Position numbers and translations under genes: made by a program. The notes under the pieces were generated by a model. It was not told the DNA's origin. It was given only the letters and a program-made list of their open reading frames with translations, and did no database searches. A stretch of DNA of 6,457 bases from Phycisphaerales bacterium (GTDB taxonomy: Bacteria; Planctomycetota; Phycisphaerae; Phycisphaerales; SM1A02), in assembly GCA_007127615.1 (NCBI GenBank), contig SKZB01000003.1, positions 1 through 6,457 of the forward strand, given 5' to 3'. Positions 6,207 through 6,457 of this stretch are shown here, piece by piece. The stretch's first letter is position 1. Each line of letters begins with the position of its first letter.

Positions 6207-6457
6207 ATGACGGGCGGGACCAAGGTATTTCTGGCGATCGTGGCTCTGATTGCCGTCATCCTCGTTGTGTATTACGGCTGGCTGCTGCCGAGCGATGACG
6301 AGGCGCTGTCGGTGAATGGCCCTGCGGTAACCGACCGCGTGCCGAGGCAGACCGAGACCGCTCCCGCGCCGGCCGAGGATCGAGGGGCTCCGGTCCGTGA
6401 TCGGGCCGAGGCGCGGCCCGAGCGAGGGACCGGCTCCCGGCTGATCCCGGAGCCGCC
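6207..6457 (+). CDS. Single-pass membrane protein, 5' part only
   Basis: The gene is cut by the window end after 83 codons, with no stop reached. The product begins MTGGTKVF and has one hydrophobic helix at about 7–27 (ending VVYYGWLL), followed by an acidic patch (SDDE, 29–32) and a low-complexity segment rich in Pro, Ala, Arg and Glu. Charge distribution suggests the N-terminus inside and the rest outside the membrane. The Pro/Ala/Arg stretch looks like a flexible linker to a folded domain beyond the window. I do not recognise the family from this part. A LysM or other envelope-binding protein would fit the architecture and a planctomycete secDF neighbourhood, but that is a guess. ATG 6207 is chosen for its ribosome binding site and because the helix follows directly. 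The preceding terminator suggests separate transcription from secDF. Confidence 0.75.
   Translation, partial: MTGGTKVFLAIVALIAVILVVYYGWLLPSDDEALSVNGPAVTDRVPRQTETAPAPAEDRGAPVRDRAEARPERGTGSRLIPEP

Overview
This window holds the conserved tgt–yajC–secD/secF neighbourhood of a GC-rich bacterium, all on the + strand. The order is: a queuosine tRNA-guanine transglycosylase gene (tgt, 450–1670), the small SecDF partner gene yajC (1912–2376), one large fused secDF gene (2464–6063), and the 5' end of a gene for a single-pass membrane protein cut by the window edge (6207–6457). High GC, weak or absent Shine-Dalgarno sequences before tgt and secDF, and a 1199-residue fused SecDF with very large periplasmic domains best fit a planctomycete, perhaps of the Phycisphaerae type. 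That placement is an inference from family knowledge and was not tested.

Region by region: 1–449 has no gene I can support. It carries dense G-runs, a strong GC hairpin (70–93), a 17-bp tandem repeat (187–234) and a possible extended -10 promoter (278–286). tgt follows, most likely from a GTG start. The 241-bp gap between tgt and yajC holds a run of 12/13-bp tandem repeats (1732–1782) and a spaced direct repeat (1807–1845), with no clear terminator. The 87-bp yajC–secDF gap contains a 23-bp near-perfect dyad 19 bp before the secDF ATG. After secDF there is a probable intrinsic terminator (6082–6116), then short direct repeats, a good ribosome binding site and the truncated last gene.

Functionally, YajC and SecDF are the accessory membrane complex that works with SecYEG to pull exported proteins across the membrane using the proton gradient. 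Tgt acts in tRNA wobble modification, and its place beside yajC-secDF is old, widespread synteny rather than a pathway link.

I see no mobile element, CRISPR array, defence system, tRNA or rRNA. The most distinctive content is structural: an insertion of about 180 residues, largely helical, in the SecD periplasmic domain, and a greatly enlarged periplasmic domain in the SecF half. These are probably lineage features of SecDF rather than a new system.
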